64,000 nt of DNA from Erodium maritimum (GCA_963921825.1 OY997591.1:36539825-36603824), one strand, 5' to 3'; positions 22,588 to 34,518 are shown, counted from the stretch's first letter. Numbers and translations: made by a program. The notes: generated by a model not told the origin, from the sequence alone.

Positions 22588-23779
22588 TATGGCTGCCTCC
22601 TTAATTTCAGCAGGAGAAGAATGGACTGTGTCACCTTCAAGAATCTGTGTTATTCTTTTCCTAGTTGAAAACAAATTGGCTATGATGTGATAATATTTTG
22701 ATCATCTTTCACCCTCCTTATTCTACTTAGTTCTAGCCTTTTGTCTCCAAACCTTTGCCAATGCCTTCAATTTTTTTATAAGAAGGGCACTACAATGAGC
22801 TCTATCAGATCTTTCCTCTTCTGTTAGACTTCTAGATTCCAGTAAGCTATCAAAATTGTTGATCTGCAATTGGAGTGAGGCTATATCATTTTCTAAATTC
22901 CCAAAATCCACCAGATTCCAATTCTTAAGGAACCCCTTCAACAGCTTTAATTTCATCCATATAACATAATTTGGCTCCCCCATTATATGCAAGTATGACC
23001 AAAGTTGACTCATATCTGTTTAGAATAGTGGATGATCCAGCCACGCATTCAAAAATTTGAAGGGTCTAGGTCCCTATTCAATGAAAGGATCAGCAAGAAG
23101 CACAAGTTTATGGTCAGAGATAGATCTAGGAAGACAAGTCTGGGAGAGGTTTTGTATATCAGAGAAGACTTGTGGTGCAAGCAAAAACCTATCCAACCTA
23201 GAAGCTTTTGAATTAGAGTGGAACCAAGTGTGCTGACCACCAGTAAGAGGAAGATCAACCAAAGGAGTTTCTAATAACAAGTTGTTAAAATCTCTAATAC
23301 AAACAATAGAGTGGGAGGGGGGACTCTTTCAGAGGAGTTTAATATAGCATTAAAGTCTCCTGCAAAAATATAATACTCTCCCAGGTTTTGTGCCTCCTCA
23401 ACCAGATTATGCCATAAGACTCTCCTCAAATTAGTAGAACAAGGAGCATTAATATTGATAATGGCCAAATCAATTTTCCATTCTTCAAAAAAACCAAACC
23501 AAATCAATGCATGCTCAATTGGTTTGACAAGCTTCACCTTGAATGCTTCTTGTTGCCAGATTGAACAAATACCATCAGACAGTCCTTGAGCATTGATACT
23601 AGCCAAATCCCAGCCTTGGCATAACCCCACTGATCTCAGAAAAAAAGGAGGCAAGGATTGTAATTTAGTCTCTTGTAGTAGAATAAATAGTGGTCTATGT
23701 TGCTGGATCGGTGATCTTGAAACTCTCCTCTTTTGTTCTAAGGAGGCTGCTCTCATATTCTAAGAGAGGAGTTTCATGT
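22567..23779 (-). pseudogene. LINE ORF2: AP endonuclease and RT N-terminal linker
   Basis: ORF2 opens with MKLLS near 23779, a few bases from the ORF1 stop at 23786. Endonuclease motifs are LQETKLQ (about 23660), AGDFNAILNSSER (about 23370) and SDHKLVLLA (about 23115). A charged linker follows (SLTEEERSDRAHC, RKRITQILEGDTV), which normally precedes the RT. The endonuclease nicks genomic DNA to prime reverse transcription in the nucleus. The frame is broken by an early stop and by at least two frame changes between 23013 and 23280. Confidence 0.8.
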
Positions 23780-23785
23780 TGATGT

Positions 23786-25035
23786 TCAAGTAAAAAGAGG
23801 GGACCTTCCTTGAGATTTTATCTCTTCAAGACAAGGACCAACAACCACTTCTTCCTCAACTTCTTCTCCTACCAAATCAACCAAATCTTCCCCAGAGTCA
23901 GAGTCAAAAATTACCTTCTGATTGGTTTCAGCTTCTAAACTATTAAATTGATCAATGACTAAATCATCTGCCACAAATGCCTTCAATCCAATTGCTTTAC
24001 AATAGTCCCAAGGGCTCCTTTGTTCTTCATTACTGATAATTTCTTACAAGCCCTTCTTCTTCTTGTTTGAGAGTAGTACTAATGGAGTTTCTTTGCTTCT
24101 CCTAGATCTAGTGTCATACACATAGGAAACCTGGGGTTTTTTTGATTTTTTGTTGACTGAGGTTCTTTTGAGGCTAGAGTTCTGGTGAAGAGTAATGGTT
24201 TTACTGTTGGAGGAAGAGATTAAATTCGATTTTGGGCTTCCCTCCAAAACTAACTCTAAAACTTTGGGTAAATCTTCTTATGGACCCTCAAAATTTTCTT
24301 TAAGCTCAACACTTAACTTCTCATTAATAACTCCTACATTTTCAATAACCAATGTTGCAACCCTTATTGTTGATACTGACAAATTTCTACCTTCTTGTAA
24401 ACCCAATGGGCTGCTACCTATGGATAAAGAGACCATTGTTCCTTCATCCTCAACAATTGTTGGTTGGTGTGTCTGCAAAATCAGAGTATCTTCCGTTGCG
24501 GAAGGAATGTTTGGAGGTGTTAAGGAGGATACGGTATCACTCACCACTGCATTTTCCAAGTCTCTTGTGAGGAAATTAAGTTCATGTCTGCCTCTGATCC
24601 AGAACCTCTCAATAAATTTGTCACACCTCCTTCTTCATTAACCTTAACTTCTTCACCAACCTTAAAAGCCTCAGAGTTTGGACCATGAATTAATAACTTT
24701 TCAGTTGCAACCACTAAACCTTGATTTGCAGTTGACTTTCCCATGACATCTTTTTCTTCAATTTTTTGTTCCTCCAACTCAACATTCTGAGGTAATACCA
24801 AGTGAAGAGGGGATGGAGAGTGAAGCTGACTCAAAGTTTGGGTAGGAGTTGTGAAATTACTAGACAAAGTTTTTCCAGAAGAGGTATTCTCACTTTCAGA
24901 ATAAAGACGCTCCCATTGTGGCAAAAGATTTTTGTCAGTAGATGAAGCAATAGCAGTACAGTTAATCCCTTGCAACCAGAAATTGGTAGATTTTCTGAAG
25001 CTCTCTAGAGAAGAAGTATGAATCAAAACATAAGT
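23786..25035 (-). pseudogene. LINE ORF1, C-terminal disordered part
   Basis: This continues ORF1 from beyond the inserted giant LTR. It begins HTSSLESFRKSTNFWLQG and is rich in S, T, E and V, ending in an acidic stretch (GEEVEEEVVVGPCLEE) and a stop near 23786. No catalytic motif is present. Such tails are typical of plant LINE ORF1 proteins with a DUF4283-like core. Stops near 24541 and a frame change near 24280 interrupt it. Confidence 0.6.
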
Positions 25036-25649
25036 TGTCACGCCCCAAATTCAGTAGAACCGAACCCGGAACGCGAACGTTTAAGACAATAAAACATTTT
25101 CAGACCTTTTAAAATAAATCACTTTAAAACCACCGTTTAGTTAATCAAAATAATAATTTACAACTCAAAAGTATGTCCCAACAAGCGGACAAAATACAAG
25201 GCGTACGTCGCTAGACTCAAAAAGGAAACCCGGACTCCCGCTCCTAGATCTTCAAGCTTCGAGAGCTCACCTAGTCCGTCCCGCGACCAGTACCTGTAGG
25301 AAAAGCAGCTAGGGGTGAGCGCTCGCTCACCACCACGGATAACAGACTGACTACGCCATACTTAGCAGAACATGGCGGAAACAACAACAACCCAAACACC
25401 GGGGACCACTATTCCCAAACTCAAGTAACCCGACTGACGCACGGACTATTACCTTCCCCAACCAACTCAACAACCGGACACTCAAAGTAGACCCGACACA
25501 GCGGTTATGACCTCCACCAAAGACACAAAAGACAACGACGCAACACCCAAGATCACAAAGGATCGCACACCAAACAAGATCACAAAGGATCGCACTTCAG
25601 CTGCTCAGTGCCGGTTGCTAACCGGCTAGGCTCGATCCTGCCCCACGCA

Positions 25650-25870
25650 ACTTTACCGATCCCTGTCAGGCCAGGCGGTCGACCTGTTAGCGATATGTAC
25701 CGAGCTACTTTTCCGATAGCTAGTCGGAACGGGAGCAACCCTCCATCGCCGAAGAATCCTCAACCTTACCGATCCCTGTCGGAAGGCTAGCCAAAGAATG
25801 CTCAACTTTACCGATCTCTGTCGGAAAGCTAGCCAACCCCCACGCAACTTCCCCCGATCTTTGTCGGGCC
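25650..25870 (-). repeat. Hairpin-motif array in giant LTR B
   Basis: Five or so spaced copies of a CCGATCCCTGTCGG-like motif alternate with GGCTAGCC-like spacers, corresponding to 16250-16520 in copy A. Confidence 0.7.
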
Positions 25871-25939
25871 CCCAACCTCAGGCAATCACAATCACAAACA
25901 AAGTTCAACAACCAACAACAACACAGGTTCAACACTCCA

Positions 25940-26730
25940 CAGGCACTCATGGCCACCCAAGACACCAACTGTAAAACACGGGCTCAACAACCCCACGGGC
26001 ACTCATGGCCACCCAAGACACACCAACAGTAAAATAGTGGTTTAACAAACCCACAGGCACTCATGGCCACCCAAGACACACCAACAGTAAAACACTGGTT
26101 TAACAACCCCACGGGCACTCATGGCCCACCCAAGACACCAACAGTAAAATACGGGCTCTCATGGCCACCCAAGACACAAACAGTAAAGTACGGGCTCTCA
26201 TGGCCACCCAAGACACAAACAGTAAAGTACGGGCACTCATGGCCCACCCAAGACACACCAACAGTAAAACATGGGCTCAACAACCCCACGGGCACTCATG
26301 GCCACCCAAGACACACCAATAGTAAAACACGGGCTCAACAACCCCACGGGCACTCATGGCCACCCAAGACACACCAACAGTAAAACACGGGCTCAACAAC
26401 CCCACGGGCACTCATGGCCACCCAAGACACACCAACAGTAAAATACGGGTTTAACAACCCCACGGGCACTCATGGCCACCCAAGACACACCAACAGTAAA
26501 ACACGGGCTCAACAACCCCACGGGAACTCATGGGCCACCCAAGACACACCAACAGTAAAATATGGGTTTAACAACCCCACGGGCACTCATGGCCACCCAA
26601 GACACCAACAGTAAAATATGGGCTCTCATGGCCACCCAAGACACAAACAGTAAAGTACGGGCTCTCATGGCCACCCAAGACACAAGCAGTAAAGTACGGG
26701 CTCTCATGGCCACCCAAGACACAAACTAAA
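25940..26730. repeat. Tandem array of ~40- and ~59-bp units in giant LTR B
   Basis: About 16 units share ACTCATGGCCACCCAAGACAC. Long units (about 59 bp) add a CGGGCTCAACAACCCCAC segment that short units (about 40 bp) lack. Short units cluster in two blocks (about 26150-26235 and 26620-26725). The repeat is the same as in copy A, but with about twice the unit number. The open frames across it are a by-product. Confidence 0.9.
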
Positions 26731-28504
26731 CAATCAACCTCCGGGCATAACCAAATGCCTCCAGTAATTATAATATCGAAAGTTCACTGCTCCTATGACA
26801 CTAATAAGTGTCACATGAATTTCTATTGTTCGATACGTTCCCGTATCATACGACACCACCCGGTGTCGCCTACCTTTCTATTATTCGATAAACTTACTTA
26901 ACCCACGACACCCCGGCGTCACATGCATTTCTACTGTTAACTTTCCCTAATCAGGGCCGAGATCTGGCTACTTTTCCCTACCTCGTATGATTTCCCCAAA
27001 AGCTCAAAGTCAAGCTCCGGCGTGATCACGATCACTCACCTAGCTTTCCCTTTCATCTGTCGGCGGCACGATCTAATAAGAACACAATTTAAAACACTTT
27101 TAAGCTTGCAGGCATAAACTGAATTTTAATAAACTTGACTCCCAAAAGTAACCCCGACAATGACGATCACTCCCAAACTTCCCAATTACTCGACATTGTC
27201 GATAATGGACCCGGAAAGGCCCGTTTCGCCCGACCCGGCGAATCTGCCCGGGATTGGAAAACGTCCATCCGGGGCTCCGAAAATTCCCGTTTTCATTTCT
27301 ACGGTCTTAGAACAATTCAAGGGTTCCTATGCACTCGACGGAATCAAATTCCGACTTCTGAGTAATTTAATTCGCGTTTAAAGTTTCTAAACCCGTCAAT
27401 TACAACTTTTACAATTTAATTCCAAATTTCGATCCGGGTGTGGATTAACTACTTGGGGAACGTCCTAAGGCACCCGAACACGAAAACCCGATACCCGAGC
27501 GTGTGAGCCCCACCCGGCCATCTTTGGCCGTGGGTGGCTAGGGCCGGTTTGGGGCCGGTCCACCATGGTGGTGGCCGGTCCTAGCTCCGGCCAGCCACCC
27601 CAAGGTCCGGCCAGCCACCATGCACGGTGGCCGGAGCTCCCCCGAGCCTCCGGTCACCGGAAAACGTCCAAACTTCGCTCCAAAACGTCTCCAACGAACC
27701 CCGCACCTCAACTCAACCAAAAATCACTAGTTTTAACCCAAACCCTAAACTTTAAACTTAACGAAACAAAAAACGGTTAGATGCTCATCGTAGGGAATGT
27801 CGATGTGAACTCGATTCCTAGATCGTTGAGACGATCCACCGGTTTGATCGACGGGAAATCACCAAACTCCAAACACCCCCTTCTCTTTTCTCTCTTCTTC
27901 TCCTTCTCCTTCTCTCTCTATTTTCTCTCTCCCTTTCTTCTTTTTTTTGCACAATGGCCGAACACACCTATTTGGCTTCCTTTTGTTTTGTTTTAAAAAT
28001 CACACAACTTTACCATATTTACAAAACTAACACCAAGTAGTCTTCTTTTGTTTTGTCCAATAAACCTAACACCACCACATTGGTGACATGTGGCAAGTGG
28101 GTGCCACACCTTCTAGATATTTTCCAATCAGATTCGCGAAATTCGGCCGTCTCGGGCCCCGAACGGGCACTTTTTCCAAGAAATGACGAGACTTCACGGG
28201 CTACAAGGAAACGGCTCAACTAAGACCGCTGCGACTACGGCTAAGCTTTTTGGATCCAAAACGGGCCTCGAACGGACCAAAACGTCGCTCGGTTGACTTT
28301 TCCAGTGAAAAGTCAACATTTCCCAAATTGGTCAGAAAGTTGCACTGAGTCCCCCGGAACTCACTTTGGTCGATATCAGGGTCCACATAAGTCCGGTATG
28401 ACCCTCGGGGTCAAATTTAGGTTCATTTAAGTGTCTGTCTAAATTTTTAAAATTTTCCTGTTTTTCGCCGATTTGACAAGCGTTGACCGAGAGTGGTTCT
28501 TACA

Positions 28505-29441
28505 TAAGCAGCTTCTAGATTATAACCAGTAATGGAGAGTGGGTGAGTATAGATGAGATCTCCTATCCCATGCAATACAGCATCAAAAGTTTCCATGCAC
28601 CAACCATGAAAAGGAATGCCATTCAAAGAAACCCATTGAAACCTTCCCTTGATTTTGCAGTAGTGCTGAGTGTTTGGGAGGATGATGAACCAGTTTTCAA
28701 GGCATTTAACATTCTCCTCAACCATTAACCTTTCATATTCTTTATCAGGAAAGCTTAATAAGACACATCTGCTTCCTAAATCTCTAACTTCAATCTCAAA
28801 GATCCCTTCCAAAGCCATCTCTCTCATAACTGCAGTGGTACTGAGGTTCCTCACTGATATAGCCACCTGTGACCTTTGTAGCTTATGAACATTGTTAGTT
28901 AATACAGAGTCGAGTAAATCAGGGTTCTTCTAAAGATGTCCCAAGTCTTCAACAATCTTCTCTAACTGAGGCTCTACAACATTCTCTTTTTTTCCAATAT
29001 TGGGATTCTGGTCTGAGTCTTTTCTTCTTTCTGCAACTTTTCTTTCCACTGAACTGATGACTTTGACTGGTGAAATAGATTAGGCTTCTTCTTCCAAGCT
29101 CTGGCAATCAGGATCCTCAAACCGTACAGATACCAGCCATTAAAGCTTTCAATTGTAGTCAACAGTCTAGCTTCATTGCTAAACCTCAGAAAAGAAAACC
29201 ATCTCCCTCTTAAGTTTGGTTTAGATGGAGCTTGGACTGAAACTACCTCCCTAGCAGATTTGAATTGTTCTTTAAGCCATAATGGTGAAGAGTTTTGTGG
29301 GATGTTGCTAACAAAGGCCCGGTGCTCTATTTCTCCAGTCATGGCCTCACCCCAACCTCTATCACCCTCTAGTTTCATAGGAGGGCCCAATCTCCTTCTC
29401 CATTTTCTCCCAACATCAGTGTTGTTAGAAAGATCTCTCAT
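28505..29441 (-). pseudogene. LINE ORF1: RRM and DUF4283-like core
   Basis: At about 29150-29340 the minus strand encodes an RNA recognition motif: RAFVSNIP (RNP2-like), LKEQFKSAREVVSV, RGRWFSFLRFSN (RNP1-like) and a final ILIARA strand. About 28510-28870 encodes FEIEVRDLGSRCVLLSF, then FQWVSLNGIPFHGWCMETF, the W-x-G-(I/L)-P-x-x-x-W core of DUF4283-like ORF1 proteins. The product would coat element RNA. The two blocks lie in different frames separated near 28900, and the giant LTR then cuts the gene at 28504. Confidence 0.75.
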
Positions 29442-29476
29442 ATGCTTATTTATCTGAGTGTTCTGCCTCTCCAGAT

Positions 29477-30514
29477 TTACGTTTCTTTCAAAACCTGGAG
29501 GGGGGCCAGTAGAGGAAGATGTAGGGTTGATATCCTTTTGTTTTCCCAGCTCAAGACTCTTTGCTTTTGTTGGTAAGCTCTGTTCTTCTCGAACACTTCG
29601 GGTGTTTGGTCCGTATCAGAATCAATAAGCCGGAAGTGTTTGTCGTAAAACATTTTCTGACCATCCAACCATTTTGTTCTTCCTTCAGGGGAGTATTGCT
29701 GAGTCCGATCTAAAGACTCGACAGAATGATGACGCTTCTTCCTTCCTTTTCGAATAATGCCTTTCCTTAAAGATACCAACTTTGAAACTGAGGCTTTGAA
29801 CGTCCCACAGGCAACCTGGCTATTTCCACTTAGTTCTTGCAGAGTTAAATTCACTCCCAATGGCCCATTCATGATGTCAATAAAAGAAACAATTGAATCA
29901 ATTGCAAAACATTTGAAGAAAAAGGACTCTTCCTTCACAGGAAACAATGGAGAGAACACAAAAAGTTTGATCTGTAGCGCTGGAGGTGCTCCCAGATCAA
30001 AGACAATACCAAATACTGATGAAGAAATACCCAGGTGCTCAAAGATACAGTTTATAATCTGTCCAGATCCATGCCTTTATCTCATATACTTAGCCATGGT
30101 ATCATTACTTCCATTTGTGATTACATAATGATGGAAGCAACAAAGTAGAATACATAGATCCATTCATAACACACAAATTAACAAACAAAACCTGTATAAT
30201 ATTTAACATTTTAATAAATAACGAAAATCCAAAGAATAGAAATGCCAGAGAAATGAGATCTCATTTACAAGATCTCAAGGTTTTTAAGATACATACAACT
30301 TTTCCCACTTGGATTATCCTAATAGTGAATACCTTTTACAAAATCTAAAATCTATCCACGAAAGATGAGAAAATGTAATGCATGATCTCAGATCCAACTC
30401 ACTCAATCGTAGGTTAGAGACCTAACACCACACAAGTCAGATCGACACCATAGATCAAAAACAGATTAACAAAACAAACATCAATGCAACAAAAATAAAC
30501 CCACCACTAACTAA
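29477..30514 (-). other. LINE 5' region upstream of the RRM
   Basis: An open frame at 29477-29959 (SLRKGIIRKGRKKRHHSVESL and flanks) and its extension toward 30110 (FDLGAPPALQIKLFVFSPL) have no recognised domain. They may be the ORF1 N-terminus or a fused host piece. From about 30130 to 30514 the DNA is AT-rich without an open frame and probably is the LINE 5' untranslated end. No host gene is seen. Confidence 0.4.
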
Positions 30515-32600
30515 ATTTAAAAATGTTCTCTGGGTAAAGAAATGAATTGTTCCTTCATTACTCTCATTCCCAAGAGTGGATCACCTCAAACTTTTGAAGA
30601 CTGCAGACCTATCAGCCTCATTACTAGCACATAAAAATTATCTAAAATCTGGCAGCAAGACTGAAGAATGTGATGGATCTGTTAGAACATGATGTATAGT
30701 CACGTTTTCTCTTACGCAGACAAATTTTTGATGGAATCCTAATTGCTTCAGAACTTATCCATTTCATCAAATTGTCAAGATAAGATGTCATTATTTTTAA
30801 AGTTTATTTTTAAAAGGCTATGACCATGTACATTGGGATGCTCTTCTTAATCTCTTGAAGATAATGGGATTTGGTTCACTTTGGATTTCTTGCATCACTG
30901 AATGCATAAAAGCTTGGTCCTCAATTCCTTATCCCCATTGCTATTTGCTTTAATTGTGGAATATTTACACCAACTTATGTCTAAAGGGATAAAGACTGGG
31001 ATGTTCTCAGGAATCAGATGTATTAATCAGGGACCAGAGATTTCACACCTACAGTTTGCTGATTATACCTTGATTTTCATTGAAGCTGGCCTACAACAAG
31101 TTATCAATTTGAAGCACACTCTCAACCGCTTATAAAAAGCTACTGGCCTGAAGAGAAACTACCACAACGCTAAAGTATTAGTCTTAAATTCTTGTTCAGT
31201 GTCCGTGGAAAAGGTGACTAGAATCTTGGGGTGTACAATAGTGGAGCTACCTTTTGAATATTTAGATTTTCAGTTGGGTGCAAATCCAAGAACGAAGAAA
31301 ACTTGGGAACAAGTTATCAACAAATTTAAAAAGAAACTTGGCCTTTGGCAAGCCAAATCAAAATCTTTTGGTGGAAGGATCACTTTGATTAAATCATCTT
31401 TATGTTCTTTGTCTCTCTACTACATGTCCCTTTATAAAGATCCTAAGGGTGTCATCAAGGAATTGGAGAGTTGGCAGAGAAGGTTCCTATGGAATGACAC
31501 AATCACCAAAAAAAGTGTTGCATAGAGTTAGATGGAATTTAATTTGCAGGCCCAAATATGCTGGTGGTTTGGGAATAAAAAATCTACATATAATGAACAA
31601 GGCCTTACTGGCTAGAAGGTGGTGGAGGTTTGCCTTGGAAAAAGACTCACTATGGAAACAATTTATTGAATGCTTTGTACTTCTGGGAAGATGCCTGGCT
31701 CTTTGAGACACCTCTTAAACATATTTTTCAAAGGATATATCATCTCAGTGTTCAGAAAAAATCATTAGTGTCCAAATTTTGGTTTCAAGGGAATTGGATT
31801 ATGGACTTTAGAAGAGATTTGAGGGGGTGGGAAGTAGATCAATTTTCACCATTATGTGATCAACTTAATAATGTTCAGCTATTAACCAATGGGGATGACT
31901 AGGTGGCTTGGCAGATAGATAATAAAGTATTTTCAGTACATAAAATGTATGAGGCTTTAGATGACTATACAGACCAAAATGTTGAATGATCAGAATTATT
32001 GTGGGCTCCATTACTTCCCCCCAAAGATAGCTGCCTTTGCTTGGGTAGTTTGTATGCAGGCGGTTCCTAAAATGACTATACAGATAATGTTTGTTGTCCA
32101 CTTTGTCATGAAGAACCTGAGGAGGTTGACCATTTGTTCCTAACTTGTAATTTGGCTAACACAGTTTAGAACTTATGCTTTGACTGGTGGGGGATAAAAA
32201 CTATCATTTCTAAGAACATAATTCAGTGGCTCATCTCTTGGAATCAGTTGGGCCCTTTAAGAGTTAAAAAGGAATGGAACTTATTATTCTCCATCATCAT
32301 TTGTAGGATTTGGCTCTACAGGAACAATGTTATATTTAAAGGTGTAGAACTTACTGTTGATTTCATATTACAACAAATACAAAATGACTCCTATCAGATT
32401 CTTTGGGAAATTTTTAAGAAAGGTCAAACATTTTCCTTTCTATCAATGAACCTTATACTTTCTTTGGAACAAGGAACTCTTCAAATTGTTAGTTGTTGGA
32501 AGAATTTTAATGGATACCTTGAACCTCAAGTTACCTTCTCTGTACAATTTGGATTCTTGGATTGATATTTTTTGGGTGTGGGGGGGGGGGAGGGTTGGGG
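30515..32600 (+). mobile_element. LINE, sense-oriented RT 3' arm
   Basis: The plus strand enters LINE RT abruptly at GKEMNCSFITLIPKSG (about 30532-30580), about 115 codons downstream of the point where the inverted arm stops. RT fingers/palm, thumb and a zinc-knuckle tail follow, to a stop at about 32563. Orientation is opposite to the adjacent 5' arm, as expected for a twin-primed insertion. No A tail or target duplication is evident at the right end. Confidence 0.75.
30530..32564 (+). pseudogene. LINE ORF2: RT, thumb and zf-RVT remnants
   Basis: Motifs in order are CRPISLI (about 30600), LSPLLFALIVEYLHQLM (about 30920), LQFADYTLIF (about 31060), LGCTIVELPFEYLDFQLGA (about 31225), GGRITLIKSSLCSL (about 31370), and the zinc-binding CPLCHEEPEEVDHLFLTC (about 32095-32150). 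The active-site box reads FADY instead of FADD, so a catalytic aspartate is lost. Several frame changes (near 31140, 31480, 31680) and stops are present. Non-LTR RT with a zf-RVT tail is typical of plant L1-clade elements. Confidence 0.88.
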
Positions 32601-33139
32601 TATTTTGGTAAGGACTTAGTGTGGTGAGGTTATGTTGAGCTATGTGGGTTGCTTTTAGATTTAGGTAAGTTTGTGTGTGGGTCTTCTTTTCTTTCTTTGC
32701 CTCTGTTTTTTTCTTGTGTGAGGGTACAAAGTGTTAGGCTTAGTGACATTTTTTGTGATTTAGTACACTTGTATTTTTCTTGGAGGCTGGTTATCATAGA
32801 TGTTGGTGTTGATTTTTGAGAATTGGATTGCATTTGGAGGGACAGTTTAGTGTTGTACTAGTTCCTCTTGGTTCTGAGAGGCTTGTTGGAGGTTTCAGAC
32901 TCAGTTCTTAGTTGTTGATGGGGGTTGATGTTGGGGAGAATCTAGTTCGGATGTATTTGAACATTGATGTAGGCCTTCCTGTTTGATGTATCTGAACATT
33001 GCTATTGATTTGATATTTAGGAAAGGTTGTAAGGGTAGCATTTAACTACCTTTAAGTTTAGTTTTTTGGGGTTTCTTGCAGTGCAAGCTACCTTGGGGGA
33101 TAAGTAATTAGCTTGTGGTGCATGTTGTCTTCTAAATTG
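32565..33139. other. LINE 3' flank and unassigned sequence
   Basis: A G run (about 32579-32590) follows the RT stop. GT-rich, frame-free DNA then extends to about 33020, perhaps the LINE 3' untranslated region, but without an A tail. From 33022 begins a segment duplicated at 34995. Two near-copies of GATGTATTTGAACATTG lie at about 32948 and 32985. No gene is seen. Confidence 0.4.
33024..33110. repeat. Duplicated segment, copy 1
   Basis: TTGTAAGGGTAGCATTTAAC through TTTCTTGCAGTGCAAGCTA to GGGGATAAGTA is about 85 percent identical to 34997-35075. The TTTCTTGCAG core looks like an intron acceptor site. The divergence shows that this duplication is older than the retroposon insertion, whose 18-bp duplication is exact. 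Confidence 0.75.
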
Positions 33140-33157
33140 TCTTGTAAGGGTAGCATT
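33140..33157. repeat. 18-bp target site duplication (left copy)
   Basis: TCTTGTAAGGGTAGCATT at 33140-33157 is exactly repeated at 34994-35011. The T run (A tail of a minus-strand insertion) begins one base inside the left copy. This is the signature of LINE-mediated retroposition. Confidence 0.88.
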
Positions 33158-33883
33158 CTTTTTTATAAGATCGAAGATATTATTAAATAAGACCGACTCC
33201 AAGGAAAGGAGTCGGAATGCCCTGATTCAAGCAGAATCAGAGTAAAGAGGTCAAAAGACCCGGAGCACACTTACAAAGGAGTTCTGCTAAGGGGGAACTA
33301 AAAGGACAATCCTTAACCCAAAACAAAACAAAACAACTAATGAGCTGACTTTTGTCGGGTCTTATGAGACGATTTCCACAAGGTCGAAAACCGGAGGCGC
33401 TGCCTTGATGGCTCGTTCCCGAGTCAAAGAATGTTTTCTCGAACGAGTAACAACTGTATGCGTAGAAAGCTGGCTTTGACGCGGTTGAAGAAGGGTGTCC
33501 TTCCATGGACTAACCTCCTTCTTCTCCTATATCCCGACTTCAACTGAAGCTTCCGAAGCTGACTGAACCTCCATCGTCTCGTCCGCAAAAGGGCTTAAAA
33601 AGAAAATTACTTTGGAGCAGCCGATATTTGCAGATTGGGCCTTACTACAGCCCATATCTGCAGATTGGGCCTTACTGTTGGATCCCAATAACACTAAATA
33701 GCAGGCCTCATGCTGATTTACTTGAGAATCACGAAACTGACTAGCATCCCTATACTCTCGCGGTTGATCACAATCCGGGATTGCATTCAATCATAACAAG
33801 CTCGACGACTCAGAATCGAAACTAAATTTCGAAAAGAGAATCAAATCGCGAAAAAACTGGCGCAGAAAGTATACGAAATCCAG

Positions 33884-34518
33884 TCAGACAGGCTCCGGCG
33901 AGAGCCCTGAGAGAGATCTCCGATCAACGTCCGACGGAGAAAACACCACCAAGCTCCTCGGAGAACTCTCTACCCTTCGAACTTCTACCACCGCTTCTCC
34001 CTTCTTCTGCAGACTGAAGTTTACCGAACTCTGCCAAGCAGAGTCGATTGTGCTCTGTTTTAGGATGCCTAAGCACTTTATCGGAAAAGGCTCCCGTTCC
34101 GGTCGAGCCAAAGCCACCAGCAACTTGAATCCATTGAACATGAATCCATTGAACGCCTCGATAGCCTTCTGAGCAGAACACGTCTCTTTGAAATCAACAA
34201 ACCCAAATAACACCCTTTTTTGTTCAGCCTTTTAAGAACGATGGCCGACTTCAATTCACCAAAGCCTCCAAAAGTGGTGCGAATCCAGTCATCGTTTGCA
34301 GTAAACGGTAAGTTATACACAAAGACCTTCGTACCCAAAGCCTTGTTGGAAGATGAAGCCGCAACCTCTGTACTAATCCTCTTGGGTGTAACTTGCGTCT
34401 GAACATCGATGCTGATAACATTGACACCCACAACCAAATCATTCGTCTGTTCTTCGCGTCTAGCAGTAGTACCTAAAGCCTCCTTGGACGAAGATGAAGC
34501 CTTAGAAACCTCTGCCAA
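33884..34518 (-). pseudogene. RRM-containing ORF1 (frameshifted)
   Basis: The frame from 34518 opens with an S/K/E-rich stretch, then TKVFVYNLPFTANDDWI (RNP2) and FGGFGELKSAIVLKR. The RNP1 strand (FGFVDFKETCSAQKAIEAF) and the last strand (GFKLLVALARPEREPFP) are in another frame that ends near 33884, so a frameshift lies at about 34190-34210. Further low-complexity coding remnants reach 33237. The protein would bind RNA. A host RNA-binding gene copied by retroposition is an alternative, but two copies with the same 3' end favour a transposable family. Confidence 0.7.

Larger units (their letters stand above)
25036..28504 (-). mobile_element. Giant solo LTR, copy B (3.47 kb)
   Basis: It starts TGTCACGCCCC at 25036 and ends GGTTCTTACA at 28504. 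The flanks are TAAGT (25031-25035) and TAAGC (28505-28509), a 5-bp target duplication with one later change. It interrupts LINE ORF1 between the DUF4283-like part and the tail. It has no primer site, coding region or inner LTRs. Related to copy A by its ends, the hairpin GTGAGCG..CGCTCAC (25315-25330) and the internal arrays, but the 27000-28504 part has diverged strongly, suggesting a subfamily. Confidence 0.85.
22567..30514 (-). mobile_element. LINE, inverted 5' arm (ORF1, endonuclease, RT start)
   Basis: On the minus strand this arm reads 5'-leader (toward 30514), ORF1 with an RRM, a DUF4283-like stretch, an acidic tail, then ORF2 endonuclease and the first part of the RT region, which stops at 22567. 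A giant solo LTR (25036-28504) splits ORF1. The remaining RT lies in the opposite orientation at 30515-32600. The order is that expected after twin priming (5' inversion). Several frameshifts and stops make it inactive. Confidence 0.8.

Noticed and set aside
26063-26614. Open frames of 66-106 codons across the tandem array
   Set aside because: They arise from the repeat units, which are not multiples of three in length. The encoded sequence is just the repeat in shifting phases.
25940-26730. Regularly spaced repeats resembling a CRISPR array
   Set aside because: Units of 40 and 59 bp are near-identical throughout, with no unique spacers. They lie inside an LTR of a plant element and no cas genes are present.
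33884-34518. Host RNA-binding (SC35-like) gene
   Set aside because: An RRM is present, but target duplications, an A tail and a second copy with the same 3' end point to a retroposon. The frame is also shifted. A processed host gene remains a minor alternative.
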